From positions 7,180,001 to 7,244,000 of the forward strand of contig NC_089739.1 of NCBI RefSeq assembly GCF_035083965.1: a DNA stretch of 64,000 nt, written 5' to 3'. Under the pieces are notes generated by a model, which made no database searches, was not told the origin of the DNA, and saw nothing but the letters and a program-made list of their open reading frames with translations. Positions 63,931-64,000 of the stretch are shown piece after piece. The position numbers were made by a program, and so were the translations under genes. Every line of letters starts with the position of its first letter. The stretch's first letter is position 1. This DNA comes from Branchiostoma lanceolatum (lineage: Eukaryota; Chordata; Leptocardii; Amphioxiformes; Branchiostomatidae).

Positions 63931-64000
63931 GAACTCGCACCACTTCATTGTGTTATATGTTTTGTAATACATTTACAACGTATATAGATTTATTACGGCT

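Overview
The window looks like nuclear DNA of an invertebrate chordate, most likely a lancelet (Branchiostoma). Genes are split into many small GT-AG exons separated by introns of about 0.3 to 4 kb. The proteins read like non-vertebrate deuterostome versions of vertebrate genes. Introns and spacers carry many small inverted-repeat elements and tRNA-derived SINEs. The species call is an inference from protein similarity and repeat style.

Seven host genes can be modelled. From left to right they are the 5' part of ADAT2 (minus, exons at 4553-4503 and 2143-2096), BLOC1S5 (plus, 5006-7714), RUSF1 (minus, 15929-9092), a PRR14/PRR14L-type Tantalus-domain gene (plus, 17944-29213), BAG3 (minus, 38920-32722), SDHA (plus, 40634-50622) and a BTG3-class anti-proliferative gene (plus, 54907-60726). 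All except ADAT2 appear complete. Joining the exons listed gives open frames of 157, 478, 2696, 395, 668 and 204 residues.

Three neighbouring pairs are divergent and may share promoters: ADAT2/BLOC1S5 (about 450 bp apart), RUSF1/PRR14 and BAG3/SDHA (about 1.7 kb apart). The genes do not form one pathway. They cover wobble-inosine tRNA editing, lysosome-related organelle biogenesis, a DUF647 membrane protein, heterochromatin tethering to the lamina, chaperone-assisted autophagy, the TCA cycle and respiratory complex II, and deadenylation-linked growth control. A perfect heat-shock element upstream of BAG3 fits known HSF1 control of that gene.

The rest is repeat-rich. I see a family of short elements with TAGCYTG ends, three of them with exact 9-bp target duplications (Mutator-like MITEs). 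I also see an approximately 80-bp TTAACCTT family with at least six copies, a CAGGGCTGT-ended family with three copies, several tRNA-derived SINE families, larger palindromic elements and local tandem repeats. The most unusual points are two partial exon duplications inside SDHA introns, one differing from its parent only at silent sites. Others are the recently expanded basophilic-kinase-like repeat array in the PRR14-type protein and the BAG3 stop codon lying inside its AATAAA signal. I found no CRISPR array, rRNA, true tRNA gene, operon or virus-derived element. I did not find a wholly new multi-gene system.
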